NCBI GenBank assembly: GCA_963737405.1
Contig: CAVTSL010000009.1
Coordinates: 287,953 to 351,952, forward strand
Origin: JACCTU01 sp963737405
Lineage (GTDB): Bacteria; Actinomycetota; Thermoleophilia; Gaiellales; Gaiellaceae
DNA: 64,000 nucleotides
Direction: 5' to 3'
The notes beneath the pieces are model-generated. The model searched no databases. It had not been told where the DNA came from and was given only the letters and a program-made list of their open reading frames with translations. The translations under genes were made by a program, and so were the position numbers. This document shows positions 37,194-47,549 of the stretch, piece after piece (the first letter of the stretch is position 1; each line of letters starts with the position of its first letter).

Positions 37194-37622
37194 GAATCGG
37201 CTCGCTGCTCGTCGCGCTCGAAGATGCCCTTGCACACCGGGCACATGTGCACGATCTGCCGCTCGACCTCCGCCCGGTCGACGATGCACGTCGGCGAGCT
37301 CCGGGTCCTCGCGCAGGCTCCAGTACTTCGTCTCGCCGGAACGCCGGTCGATCGCCTCGACGACGCGCCCGCTCCGGTCGACGCACAGCTCGAGCGCGAA
37401 CCTGTTGCGGCCGCGCGAGTACACCAGGCACTGGAAGCGGGCGAGGAACCGGAACCCGCGAGAGCGAGCGAGTCGAGCGGCCCGACCGCAGCCCGCACGC
37501 GGGCGATTCCCGCGTTCTGCTCGTCGGCGTGACGCGACGCGCTCCAGGCGTCCGACCCCGACGAGCACGAGCGCGAGGACGACGACGCCGGCCGCGAGGA
37601 CGGCCGCTCGGCCGCGCGTCAT
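37190..37622 (-). CDS. Small membrane-anchored protein with C-terminal CPVC motif, unknown function (frame changes)
   Basis: The product of about 142 residues has one N-terminal helix (GRAAVLAAGVVVLALVLVGV). A small extracytoplasmic domain follows with RFLARFQCLVYSRGRNRFAL, ELCVDRSGRVVEAIDRR and SGETKYWSLREDPELAD, and a tail ending IVHMCPVCKGIFERDEQ. The tail CxxC plus two other Cys suggests a zinc site or redox-active disulfide. I recognise no named family. It is locked between the GT4 and ligase genes by ATGA and GTGA overlaps, so it is part of that machinery. Frame changes occur near 37540, 37460 and 37285. Confidence 0.6.
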
Positions 37623-38866
37623 CGACGCCGTCCGTTCGTCAGCCTCGTGCAGCAGCTCCCGGTAGCGGCCGATCGCGACCTGCCGGTCTGCCTTCGCCGG
37701 CCGACCCACTCGCGGCCGCGCCGGCCCATCTCGTCGAGGTCGTGCTCGCCGTCGTGGGCCTGCCTGATCGCCCGCGCCAGCAGCTCGGGCCGCCCGGGCG
37801 GAACGACGACGCCGGCGCCGACCTGCTCGATCACCTTCGCCGTCTCGCTGTCCGCCTCCGCCGCGGCGAGCACCGGGCGCGCCGACCGCCAGCACGCCGT
37901 ACAGGCGGCTCGGAACGACGTAGCCGGAGAGCCCGCGCGCGAGCCCGACGACGTGGATGTCGGCGGACGAGAGCGAGTCGGCAAGGAGCTCTCGCGGCTG
38001 GTAGCCCATGAAGGCGACCTGCTCGACCTCGAGCAGCTTCGCGAGCTCCTTCAGCTCGTCGCGGCGTGCGCCGCCGCCGATCAACACGATCCGGAGATCG
38101 TCGAGGTCGCGGAGGAACGTCGCCGCGCGGATGAGCGTGTCGAGGTCCTGGGCATGGCCGATGTTGCCCGGAGTGCATGACGACGAACTTGCCCACGCAG
38201 CCCGTGCTCCCGCGCCCAGGCGTTGTCGCGCGGTCGCGGCTCGAGATCGGAGGTGTCCGACCCAGTTCGGGATCACGACGATCCGGCTCCCGTCCGCGCC
38301 TTTCGCCACGAGACGCTCTCGCATCGTCTCCCCGATCGCGACGACGCGGTCGGCGCGCTTGAGATACGATCCGCGTCGCGAGCCTGCAGGAGCTCCACGA
38401 GCGCGGGGTTGTCGAGCCGCTTGAGCGCGACCGCGACCTCGGGGAAGACGTCCTGGCTCACGACGACGAGCGGCACGTCGAATCGGCGGGCGACCAGCAG
38501 CGCGACGTCGGCGATCACCGGCGGGTCGGTCATGCAGAGCACGACGTCCGGCCGCTCGACCTTCAGGCCTTTCCAAAGCGACAGTCCGAGGTACGTCAGG
38601 TAGTTCGCCGCCCGCAGCGAGAGCCTGCTCCGGTCGTACGCGGTCGAGCCGACGCGAACGATCTCGACGCCGTCGCTTCTCGGTGCGCCCCGGCGTCGCG
38701 CGGCGCCGGCGACCATCCCGGTGACGACCGTCACGTCGAACTCGTCGGCGAGCGCCTCGCAGAGCTCGGCGAGCAGGTGCGCCGTCGCCTCGACTCCGGG
38801 CCAGTAGTACTGGTTGAGGACGAGGACGCGCGGGCGCGCGCCCGCCTCAACGCTCGGCGGCGACAT
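37619..38866 (-). CDS. GT4 family glycosyltransferase, WbuB/WcaI-like (frame changes)
   Basis: The N-terminal GT-B half starts RVLVLNQYYWPGVEATAHLL and includes VTVVTGMVAG and VVVSQDVFPEVAVALKRLDN. The C-terminal half has ADRVVAIGETMRERLVAKG, SRIVVIPNWV, VMHSGNIGHAQDLDTLIRAA, VLIGGGARRDELKEL and PSRLYGVLAVGAPVLAAAEA. The NQYYWP start and IPNW plus GNIGHAQ motifs are typical of WbuB-like Fuc4NAc/FucNAc transferases, so an amino-deoxyhexose donor is plausible. Frame changes occur near 38375, 38255, 38210, 38170, 37875 and 37700. It overlaps the downstream and upstream genes. Confidence 0.78.
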
Positions 38867-40234
38867 CGCGGGCGCGCACGCAGCCGCGACGAGGAGGAAG
38901 GCGCGAGATCCAGAGCGCGGCGGTCGCGTTGTTCCCCGGCGCGTAGAGGTACGACTGAAAGGCGCCGAGCACGAGCCCGGCGACGAGCGCGCCCGCGCAC
39001 GCGGCCTTCAGGCGGCGAACGCGCGCGTCGGACGTGCGCACCGCGCACGCGCGGGCACGAGCAGCGCCGCGGCGAGGCCGAGGAAGAGCAGCGAGCCCGG
39101 CGGCGCCGAGCTGCGAGCGAGAGCCCGACATACGAGTTCTCGGGCACGCCCGAGTTGAACCCGACGTAGCGGTCGACGAAGACCTTCTCCTCCGTGCCGA
39201 AGCCGTAGCCGAGCAGCGGGCGACTCGGCCGCCTGGCGAAGCGCGCCCGCCCAGGCCTCGGCGCGGCCGCTCGAGCCGAGCAGCGTCCTGCCGCTCGTCC
39301 TCGACGCCGACGCCCGGCGGCGGATGGCCGACGTCGTCCTGGAGCCGGAGCACGCATGTTCGCGTCGACGATACGGGGCGACGGCGCTGCACGGGCGGCG
39401 GGTTGGGGTCCGCCACGACCTCGGGCCGCGCGCCGCGCGCGGGTCGGGATCGGGAAGCTCGACGCACGCGACGCAGACCGACCGCCAGCGCGGCGACCGC
39501 AGCCGCCGAGGCGAGCGCCCGCCGCGCGACCGGCTCTCGCAAGCGCGGCGCACGTCGCGAGGCCGGCGAAGCCGGCGGCGAGCGCGCCGCGCGAGCCCGA
39601 CGCGACGATCGACGCCGAGCGAGCCCCAGAGCCGACGAGCGACCCGAGCACGCGACGCAAGCGTCGAGCCGCCGTCGAGCGCCACGTGCGCAGCCGGCGG
39701 CAGCGCCACCGCGAGCAGCATCGTCGCCGTGTTCGGCCCTCCGCCGAGCCCCTGGTAGCGCGCGGGCGAGCGAGGGCGTCGCCGGCCTGCGACCGCGCGG
39801 TCGTAGCGGAACAGCGAGCACGAGGAGCCCGCCGACGCGCGACGAGCGCCGCGCCCGCGACGACCGCGTCCAGCACGCGCTCGGCAGCCTCCGGCCGCCC
39901 GCTCGCGGCCCAGGCGAGCGCCGCCGCCGCCAGCGAGCACGAGCCGCGAGCGCGGCGGCGCGCCCCAAGGTCTCGCCGCGGGTCGACCGACCAGCCGACC
40001 GAGAGCAGCTGCGAGCCCGAGGAAGCGCCCGCCGCGGCAACGGCGCGCGAGCGCCGACGCGTCGGACGCCGCCGCCAGGCCCAGGCGCAGCGCCGAGCAC
40101 CGCGAGCACGAGCAGCGCAACCCAGCGCAGCCGGCGCGCGAGCGGGATCCACGACTGGATCGACCCCGAGGCGAGGACGAAGAGGACGATCGTCGCGCGA
40201 TCGACCGGCTGGCACCGCGCGCTCGATCGACCAC
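38847..40234 (-). CDS. O-antigen ligase/polymerase-like membrane protein 2 (many frame changes)
   Basis: A paralogue of the ligase gene at 35679-37193, it keeps ATIVLFVLASGSIQSWIPLA, RRLRWVALLVLAVLGAA, LLSVGWSVDPR, LGGGPNTATMLLAVALPPAA and LGYGFGTEEKVFVDRYVGFN, then PENSYVGLS. The end is YLYAPGNNATAALW followed by VAAER. The shared GYGFGTEE-VFVDRY loop marks the two as close homologues. Frame changes are very dense (about one per 50-80 bases). The start is uncertain between 40205 and 40234. The stop lies 20 bases inside the GT4 gene, so the two are coupled. Confidence 0.62.
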
Positions 40235-40278
40235 AGACGGGCCGCGACCGGCACGGGCGGCAAGGATACTTTCCGGAT

Positions 40279-40998
40279 GTGAACGTTCCTGAACGGATCG
40301 TCCCGGACGAGACCGAGCCCGGGATCGTCGCCCTCCACCTCAAGCGCTACGAGTTCGCGCGACCGCTACTGCCGAGGGCAAGGACGTGCTCGACGCGGGC
40401 TGCGGCGTCGGCTACGGGACCGCGTTCCTCGCCGAGACCGCGCGCCGCGCCGTCGGCGTCGACATCAGCCGCGACGCGATCGCGTACGCGCGCCGCCGCT
40501 ACGGCGCGCACAACGTCGAGCTACGAGATCGGCGACCTGCTCGCGCTGCCGTTCGCGGACGACTCGTTCGACGTCGTCTGCGCGTTCGAGACGGTCGAGC
40601 ACCTCTCCGAGCCCGAGCGCTTCGTCGCCGAGGCGGCGCGCGTGCTGCGACCCGGCGGGCTGCTGATCGCGTCGACGCCGCAGGTCGACGCGACGGAGCG
40701 AGCGACCCGAGAACCCGTTCCACGAGCGCGAGTACTCGGCCGACGACTTCGAGGCGCTGCTTCCGCGAGCGCTTCTCGACGGTCGAGCTGCTCGGCCAGC
40801 GGCGCCGCCAGACGGCGCGCCACCGCGCGCTCCAGCGCGCCGACCGTGCTCGGGCTGCGCAAGCGGCTGCCGTTCCTGCGGAAGCTCGGCGGCCTCGTGA
40901 CCGGGACGCCGGCGATGGCCGAGGTGTCGAGCGAGGGCGTCGAGATCGGCCCGGAGCTCGACGGGGCGACCGAGCTGATCGCCGTGTGCCGCGCGTGA
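40279..40998 (+). CDS. Class I SAM methyltransferase (frame changes)
   Basis: The product of about 239 residues reads NVPERIVPDETEPGIVALHL, KRYEFARPL, then motif I VLDAGCGVGYGTAFLAE, GVDISRDAIAYARRRYG, LPFADDSFDVVCAFETVEHL and AEAARVLRPGGLLIASTPQV. Frame changes occur near 40378, 40520, 40705, 40765 and 40845. The GTG at 40279 is the only plausible start, and the gene is divergent from the ligase. TGA at 40996-40998 overlaps the next GTG. It likely methylates a sugar of the locus. Confidence 0.78.
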   Translation: MNVPERIVPDETEPGIVALHLKRYEFARPLLPRARTCSTRAAASATGPRSSPRPRAAPSASTSAATRSRTRAAATARTTSSYEIGDLLALPFADDSFDVVCAFETVEHLSEPERFVAEAARVLRPGGLLIASTPQVDATERATREPVPRARVLGRRLRGAASASASRRSSCSASGAARRRATARSSAPTVLGLRKRLPFLRKLGGLVTGTPAMAEVSSEGVEIGPELDGATELIAVCRA

Positions 40999-42089
40999 AG
41001 GTCGCGCACCTGCTGATCTCCGGCGACGTGGCGGGCGGGCAGCTCGTCGCGCTGCAGCTCGCGCAGGCGCTCCGCGCGCGCGGCGGCGACGCGATCTTCG
41101 TCGAGCCGCAGCGCGGGCCGTTCGACGACGCGGCGCGAACGGATTCTCGACGCACGTCGTGGACGTCGGCCGGCTGCACCGCGTCGGCGGCGTCCGTGCG
41201 CTCGCGCGGCTGCTGCGCGACGAGCGCGTCGACGTGCTGCACACGCACACGCTCGCGGCCGCGAACGCGCTCGGCCGGCTCGCGGCGCGTCGCGCCGGCG
41301 TTCCCGTCGTCTCGCACCTCCACATCGAGAACCACTTCCGCGCCGCGACGAAGCCGCTCCTGCGCGCCGCCGACAACCGCACGGCGCGGAGCTCGCGCCG
41401 CGCTCGTCGCGGTCTCCGAGGACACGAAGCGCGCGTACGAGCGGCAGGGCTACCCGCAGCCGGATCGAGGTCGTCTACAACGGCGTCGACGCTCGACGGA
41501 GCGGCGAGCGCCGGGCCTGCGCGCGGAGCTCGGGATCCCGGACGACGCGCCGCTCGTCGGCGAGGTCGGCCGGCTCTGCGACGTGAAGGGGCAGCGCGAG
41601 CTGATCGAGGCGCTCGACGCAGGTGCCCGACGCCCGCGCCGTGCTCGTCGGCGCCGACCTCGAGCAGGGCGGCGCCTACGAGGCCGACCTCGAGCGAACG
41701 GCCGAGCGCCTCGGCGTGCGCGACCGCGTCGTCTTCGCGGGTCGCCGGGAGAACGCCGCCGGCCTGCTCGCGCGAGCTCGACGTGTTCGCGCTCCCGTCG
41801 TGGACGGAGGGGCTGCCGCTCGTCGTGCTCGAGGCGATGGCGCAGCGCCGGCCCGTCGTCGCGACGCCGGTCGGCGGAACGCCCGAGGTCGTCGTCGACG
41901 GCGAGACGGGGCTGCTCGTGCCGCCGCGCGAACCCCGACGCGCTGGCCGAGGCGCTGCGAACGCTCCTCGCCGACGCAGAGCTGCGCCGGCGCATGGGCG
42001 AGGCCGGCTACGAGCGCGTGCGCGCGCGGTTCAGCGCCGACGCGATGACGGGGCGGATGCTCGAGATCTACGACGAGGTCGTTCGCTGA
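40995..42089 (+). CDS. GT4 family glycosyltransferase (frame changes)
   Basis: The GT-B product reads VKVAHLLISGDVAGGQLVAL, QLAQALRARGGDAIFVEP, LHTHTLAAANALGRLAARRA, SHLHIENHFRA, ALVAVSEDTKRAYERQGYP, VYNGVD, VGRLCDVKGQRELIEAL and FALPSWTEGLPLVVLEAMAQ. The E(x7)E nucleotide-binding region is thus present. Frame changes lie near 41140, 41392, 41463, 41490, 41622, 41770 and 41930. It is coupled to the methyltransferase upstream and the GT2 downstream through four-base overlaps. Donor and acceptor are unknown. Confidence 0.8.
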   Translation: MKVAHLLISGDVAGGQLVALQLAQALRARGGDAIFVEPQRGPFDDAARTDSRRTSWTSAGCTASAASVRSRGCCATSASTCCTRTRSRPRTRSAGSRRVAPAFPSSRTSTSRTTSAPRRSRSCAPPTTARRGARAALVAVSEDTKRAYERQGYPQPDRGRLQRRRRSTERRAPGLRAELGIPDDAPLVGEVGRLCDVKGQRELIEALDAGARRPRRARRRRPRAGRRLRGRPRANGRAPRRARPRRLRGSPGERRRPARASSTCSRSRRGRRGCRSSCSRRWRSAGPSSRRRSAERPRSSSTARRGCSCRRANPDALAEALRTLLADAELRRRMGEAGYERVRARFSADAMTGRMLEIYDEVVR

Positions 42090-42981
42090 GGGTCACCGCC
42101 GCGATCACGACCTACAACCGCGCCGCGTACCTCCCCGGCGCGCTCGAGAGCGTCTTCGCGCAGACGCGGGCGCCGGACGAGATGCTCGTCGTCGACGACG
42201 GCTCGACCGACGACACGCCGGCGGTGCTCGACCGCTACGGCGACCGGATCCGCGTCGTGCGCCAGGAGAACGGCGGGCGCTCGGCAGCGCGCAACACGGC
42301 GCGTCCGCGAGGCGAGCGACCGAGCTTCTCTCGTTCCTCGACTCCGACGACCGCTGGACGCCGACGAAGCTCGAGCGGCAGGTGCCCGTGCTCGAGGCGG
42401 AACGACGGCGTCGGGCTCGTGCACGGCCACGTCGACCTGATCGGCGCCGACGACGAGCCGCTCCCCGAGGAGACCGAGCGACACCACGCGATGTTCAGCG
42501 CGGCGCACCGAAACGGCGTCACGTACGCCGGCTACGCGTTCGACTGCCGCTGCTTCTCGTCCGCGCTGACGCTGCGCGTCGACGCGGCGCGCGACGTCGG
42601 CGGGTACGACCCGGCGCTTCTGCTCGACGACTACGACCTCTACCTCCGCCTGGCGCTCGACCGCGAGATCGTCTTCCTCGAAGGGCCGGCGATGGCGCTC
42701 TACCGCCACCACCCGGGACAGATGACGACCTACGAGCTGACGATGGGCCAGATCCAGACCGCCGAGAAGCACCTGGCGCTGATCGCCGGACGGGCCGACG
42801 TGCCCGACAGCGCGAGCTCGCGCGCCGAAACTTCGAGCTGATGCTCGCGCGCTCTGGGCGGTGCTCGACGACCAGCGCGCGTCGCGCAGGCACCTCGCTC
42901 CGCGCGCTCCGGCTCGACCCTGCGCTGCTGCGCGAGCCGTGGGTCGCGCGGCGCCTCGTCGCCTCGATCGTCAAGCGGTGA
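42086..42981 (+). CDS. GT2 family glycosyltransferase (frame changes)
   Basis: The soluble GT-A product reads VTAAITTYNRAAYLPGALES, VFAQTRAPDEMLVVDDGSTD, ENGGRSAARNT, then FLDSDDRWTPTKLERQVPVL with the metal-binding DSDD. VGGYDPALLLDDYDLYLRLA and LYRHHPGQMTTYELTMGQIQ follow. Frame changes occur near 42305, 42330, 42400, 42820, 42855 and 42890. The apparent start is CTG at 42086, overlapping the previous stop; an error turning GTGA into CTGA would give a normal start. It is one step of a four-gene transferase run. Confidence 0.77.
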
Positions 42982-44059
42982 GACTCGCGCTCCTCACGGA
43001 GATCCCGGCGCCGTACCGGATCCCGCTCTTCAACGCGCTCGCCGAGCGGGTCGAGCTGCGCGTGCTCTTCCTCGCCGGAGCGGGACCCGCGCCGCGCGTT
43101 CTACGAGCTGCACGAGGACGAGTGGCGGTTCGACCACCGCGTGCTGTCCGGGCCGCAGCTGCGGCGCGGCGGCCGCTGGGTCGTGTTCAACCGCGCGCGT
43201 GCTGCGGCGAGCTCCGGCGCTTCCGCCCCGACGCCGTCGCCGTCGGCGGCTGGAACCAGCCGGCGTTCTGGCTCGCGCTCGCGTACTGCCGCCTGCGGCG
43301 CATCCCGCTGCTCGTCTGGATCGAGTCGACGGCGCGCGACGCTCGCTCCGAGGCGCGGCCTCTGGCGCTCGCGCGCAGCGCGATGGTCGCGCGGCGCGGC
43401 GGGCGCGTTCGTCCCCGGGTCGGCGTCGGCCGAGTACGCGCGGTCGCTCGGCGTGGAGCTCGTCGAGACCGCACCGAACGCGATCGACGCGTCGGTCTTC
43501 GAGCAGGCGGCGGTCGACCGCTCCGGCCGCGACGACGTGCACGTTCCTCTACGTCGGGCGCCTCGACCCGGAGAAGGGCCTCGACACGCTGCTCGAGGCG
43601 TTCCGCGACGTGCCGGGCGAGCTCGTGCTCGTCGGCTCGGGCGGCGACGAGCCGCGGCTGCGGCGTCTCGCCGGCGAGCGCGTGCGCTTCGAGGGCGCGA
43701 AGGACCGCGACGAGGTCGTCGGCTACTACCGCGACGCGGACGTCTTCGTGCTCCCGTCCCGCTCGGAGCCGTGGGGCATGGTGCTGAACGAGGCCGCCGC
43801 GGCCGGGCTGCCGCTCGTCGCGACCGAGGAGTCGGGCGCGGCGCACGACCTCGTCGACGGCGCAACGGCTATCCGCATCGCGGCGGGCGACGTCGGCGCC
43901 CTGCGCGACGCGCTGTCGTCCCTCGCGGCGGACCCGGAGCTGCGCGCGCGGATGGGCGCGCGCTCGCGCGAGCTCGCGCGGCGCTTCACTCCCGAAGCGT
44001 GGGCCGACGGAGTCGCTAGCGCGGCCGATCGTGCACGGCGACGTACTGGTCGTCGCTGA
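42978..44059 (+). CDS. GT4 family glycosyltransferase (frame changes)
   Basis: The protein starts VRLALLTEIPAPYRIPLFNA, typical of GT4 enzymes with an N-terminal PAPYR motif, and continues AVGGWNQPAFWLALAYCRLR, IPLLVWIEST, VPGSASAEYARSLGVELVET, LYVGRLDPEKGLDTLLEAFR, VLVGSGGDEPRLRRLA and VFVLPSRSEPWGMVLNEAAA. The catalytic E-x7-E region is complete. Frame changes lie near 43090, 43195, 43395 and 43545. It ends at 44059, overlapping the convergent dioxygenase gene by 34 bases. Confidence 0.8.
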
Positions 44060-44898
44060 GCGACGCGTCGTCGACGCCCGTCCACTCGACGACGCGCGGG
44101 ACCAGCGGCGTGCCGGACACGTAGTGCGAGACCATCAGCATCCGCTCGCCCGCTCTCGGGCTTCAGCTGCTTGTGGTAGCCGCACGTGTCGGCGAACACG
44201 ACGGTCGCCGGCGCGCCCTCGCAGAGCACCCAGTCCGCCTCCGGCGAGACCTCGCGCATCTGCTCGTCGGTCGAGCGCGCCTGCTCGTCGCCCTCCGGTA
44301 GCTCGCGGTTCGAGCCGAACGGGTGCGTGCCGCGCGCGTAGCAGAGCGGTCCCGCGGGACGCCTGCACGTCGGTGAAGTAGACGAACATCTTCAGGTTGA
44401 CGAGGTCGTCGGCGTCGCGGTGCCAGAGCTGCGTCTGGATCGCCGGCCCCGCGGTCGGATGGGTGTGCCAGACGTCGAGCGCGCGCAGCGTCGAACGCAT
44501 GCCCAGATAGCCGTTCGCGACGGCGAGCGCGCGCGGGTGCAGCGCAACGCGTGGCGAACGGATGCGAGACGTCGTACGAGGGATCGCCGAGCTTCGTCAG
44601 GAACGTCGCCTTGCTGCCGCTCTCCGCACCGGCCTCTTCCTTCGGGCGCGCGTCGTGGCGCCTGCGCGCCTCGTCCGCGGCAGCGTCGTAGAGCCCGGTC
44701 TCGCCGAAGACCGTCGCGAAGTCGGTGATCACGACGCCGTCGCGGAGGAGGCTCTCGACGAGCTGCCGCGACCGCGGGCTCGGAGCCTTCGTGGGCGCGA
44801 TCCTGGTTCCGCCGTCTCCACGACGCCAGCTCGGCGGCCTCGTCGCGCTTCGGCGCGCGCCGCGCGAGCTGTTTGCGAAGAGCCGTGCGGAGTGACAT
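44026..44898 (-). CDS. Phytanoyl-CoA dioxygenase (PhyH)-family Fe(II)/2-oxoglutarate enzyme (frame changes)
   Basis: The product of about 285 residues contains RTALRKQLARRAPKRDEAAE, ITDFATVFGETGLYDAAADE, LDVWHTHPTAGPAIQTQLWH, RDADDLVNLKMFVYFTDV and VVFADTCGYHKQLKPESGER. WHRDADD gives the HxD pair and GYHKQ the distal His of the 2-His-1-carboxylate iron site, so catalysis is possible. Frame changes occur near 44812, 44755, 44545, 44355 and 44150. The substrate is unknown; hydroxylating a lipid or sugar of the surface polymer is inferred. Similar genes occur in many actinobacterial glycan loci. Confidence 0.74.
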
Positions 44899-44948
44899 CG
44901 CGCGGGATGCTACCGCCCGTCGCGGGCGGGACCAGCGAGACTAGTCGC

Positions 44949-46213
44949 ATGCACGTCGGCGTCGTGTTCTCGGGCGTGCCGAACCCCGGCCACGGCGGCG
45001 GCTCGCTGACCGCCTGGTCGTTCGTCCGCGCGCTGCTCGACTCCGGGCACCGGGTGACGACCTTCGCGGTGCTGGGCGCCGAGTCCGAGCCGCGACTGGA
45101 GGACCGCATCCGCGAGCTCGAGCGGATCGGCTCCGAGGTCGTGACCGTCCCTGCGCCGGGGCTCCGTGCACCCGGCCGCTTCGAGGGCCTGGTCGACCCG
45201 CCCGACGACTTACTGTTCCCGTCGATCGCACAGGCGCCGCTGCTTCGTGCCGCGGTGGACGACGCTCGGATAGACGCGGCGCTGGTCTACACGACGGAGG
45301 CGGTCGCGGCCGCGACGCAGCTCTCGGTGCCGATGGTCGGCCTGATGAGCGACCCGCCCGGGTTGAGCCGGTCGATTCGGCGGCGCTACGAGCCGCTCGC
45401 CTGGGGGCCCGACCCGCGCCGTACCGTCGTGCGCCTCCGGGAGAAGGCCTACCTCCGCAAGGTGGACGCGAGGCTGCTCGAGCTCCTCCGCCGCTTTCCC
45501 TCTGTCGGGATGTTCGGCGCCCACCACGCGCTCTGGGCGCGATCCCACGGCGTCGCGGCCTGGTACGCCCCCTCTCCCATCGTCGACCTGGGAGGAGCGG
45601 ACTGGGAGCGCCGACGCGCGGCGGTGGCAGCGATCCGAGCCGCCCGCGGATCCTGATGATCGGCCACCTGCGCGGGATCGCGACGATCTCCGGACTGAAG
45701 ATCTTCGCGGACAGCATCCTGCCGGTGCTCACGCGCGAGCTCGGCCCCGACGGCTTCGAGGTGCACGTCGTCGGCGGCTACGACCCGCCAGTCGCCGCGG
45801 GGAACGCCTTCGAGCACCCGGCGGTCGTTCGCCGGGGGCAGATCGAGCCGCCCGACGACGAGTTCCTCGCAGCGGACGTCCTGCTCGTTCCGACGCCGCT
45901 CAGGACGGGACCCCGGTCGCGGATCATCACCGGCGATGACGTTCGGGACGTGCGTCGTCGCCCACGAGGCGAACCGGCTGGGCATCCCGGAGCTCCGCGA
46001 CGGCGAGAACGTGTTTCTCGCTCCGGACGGGCCCGCGCCTCGCCCGGGCGACGCTCGACGCGCTCGCCGACTCCCGAGGCGCGGACGCGGGTGGCGCGCG
46101 AAGCGCGGCGGCTGTACGAGTCGACGTTCGCCCCGTCGATCGCCGGCGCACGGATCGTGCGCGAGCTCGAGCGCGTCGCGGCGGAGCCCCGGGCGACGGC
46201 AGTGACCGGCTGA
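44949..46213 (+). CDS. GT4-like glycosyltransferase (frame changes)
   Basis: The protein begins MHVGVVFSGVPNPGHGGGSL with the glycine-rich start of GT-B enzymes. YTTEAVAAATQLSVPMVGLM and GMFGAHHALWARSHGVAAWY lead to a C-terminal half with MIGHLRGIATISGLKIFADS, HVVGGYDPPVAAGNAFEHP and VAHEANRLGIPELRDGENVF. The canonical E-x7-E is partly recognisable at HEANRLGIPEL. Frame changes lie near 45648, 45925 and 46045. It is divergent from the dioxygenase and converges on the ABC ATPase gene, four bases apart. Confidence 0.7.
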
Positions 46214-46216
46214 GAG

Positions 46217-47549
46217 TCAGCCCACGCGGGCTTGCGAGACGATCGCGCCCGGCCGGGACTCCGCCTGGCCCTCGATCTCGGACCACGACGATTCGACGCG
46301 GACGACCCCGTCGCCGCTCTCGTTGAAGCGCGGGTTCTCCTCGGCGTGGTGGCCCGCCTCGACCTCGAAACGCATCGCCTCGGGAACGATGTCCTGGTGG
46401 TCGATCCCGATCGCGCCGAGCTCGACGGAGTACACGCCCGGTCGTAGCGGATGGCGCGGGATCGCACAGGAGACGACGTGGCTTCCCGCGTCCAGCTCGA
46501 TGTCCCGCTGGCCCGAGTAGCAGCTGAAGATCCGCGAGCCCTCCCCTGTCTTGAGCGCGGAGCGCGATCTCGAGGAAGCGAATCGGCTCGCGCACCCGAA
46601 GCCCGATGTCGAAGCGGAGCGGCGTGAGCTCCGGCACGTGAGCCGTCGGCTCGCCGTCGGGTCCGAGCAGCGCGAGCGAGTCGAAGCTCACGTTGCGCGC
46701 CGTCTGCTTCCAGACGCCGCGCCGGAACTCCTCCGAGGTGAGCTCGACGACGCCGCTGCCGATCTCGACGTCGGTCGTGGCGAGATAGCGCGAGACGACC
46801 TCGCTCGTGGGCCCGTACTCGACGAGCCCGCCGCGGTCGAGCCAGAGCGTGCGCTGCGTGAGGGACCGGATCGCGGCCATGTTGTGACTGACGAAGAGCA
46901 CGGTGCGCCCCTCGCCGGTGACGTCGCTCATCTTCCCGATGCACTTCCGCTGGAAGGACGCGTCGCCGACGGCGAGCACCTCGTCGACGAGCAGGATCTC
47001 GGGCTCGAGGTGCGCGGCGACCGCAAACGCGAGGCGCAGGTACATCCCGCTGGAGTAGCGCTTCACCGGTGTGTCGATGAAGCGCTCGACCTCGGCGAAC
47101 GCGACGATCTCGTCGAACTTGCGCATGATCTCGCCCCGGCGCATCCCGAGGATGGCGCCGTTCAGAAGGATGTTCTCGCGACCCGTGAGGTCGGGGTGGA
47201 ACCCGGTGCCGACCTCGAGCAGTGATCCGACGCGGCCCCAAACGCGCGCCGAGCCCTCCGTCGGGTCGGTGATCCCCGACAGGATCTTCAGCAGCGTCGT
47301 CTTGCCGGCGCCGTTTCGCCCGACGAGGCCGACGGCCTCGCCTGGCGCGATGTCGAACGTGACGTGGTCGAGCGCCCAGATCGAGTCACGATGCTGTCCG
47401 CCGCCTCGCGCTCGGTGCAACACGCGTCGCGCCGCTCGGTCGACGGCGTCGCGCAACGTCCCATGCAGCACGGCCCGCTCTCCGAGCGAGTAGCGCTTCG
47501 CCAGCCCTCGGACCTCGATCGCCGGCTCAGACGATGTCTGCAAACTCAC
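46217..47549 (-). CDS. wzt: Polysaccharide ABC exporter ATP-binding protein, Wzt-like (one or more frame changes)
   Basis: The nucleotide-binding domain has Walker A GRNGAGKTTLLKIL, signature YSSGMYLRLAFAVA, Walker B ILLVDEVLAVGD and switch VLFVSHNMAAI. It resembles the TagH/Wzt class, including the long spacer before Walker A (AVLHGTLRDAVDRAARR). A C-terminal Wzt-like beta-sandwich follows (HVPELTPLRFDIGLRVREPI), which in homologues reads a capping modification on the polymer. The frame changes near 46555 and resumes through VYSVELGAIGIDHQDIVPEA. GTG at 47549 lies inside the permease gene. It powers export of the finished polymer. Confidence 0.86.

Noticed and set aside
35679..38576. A 965-codon minus-strand open frame across ligase, CxxC and GT4 genes
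   Set aside because: It mixes in-frame and out-of-frame pieces of three genes. The separate proteins have recognisable starts, stops and overlaps.
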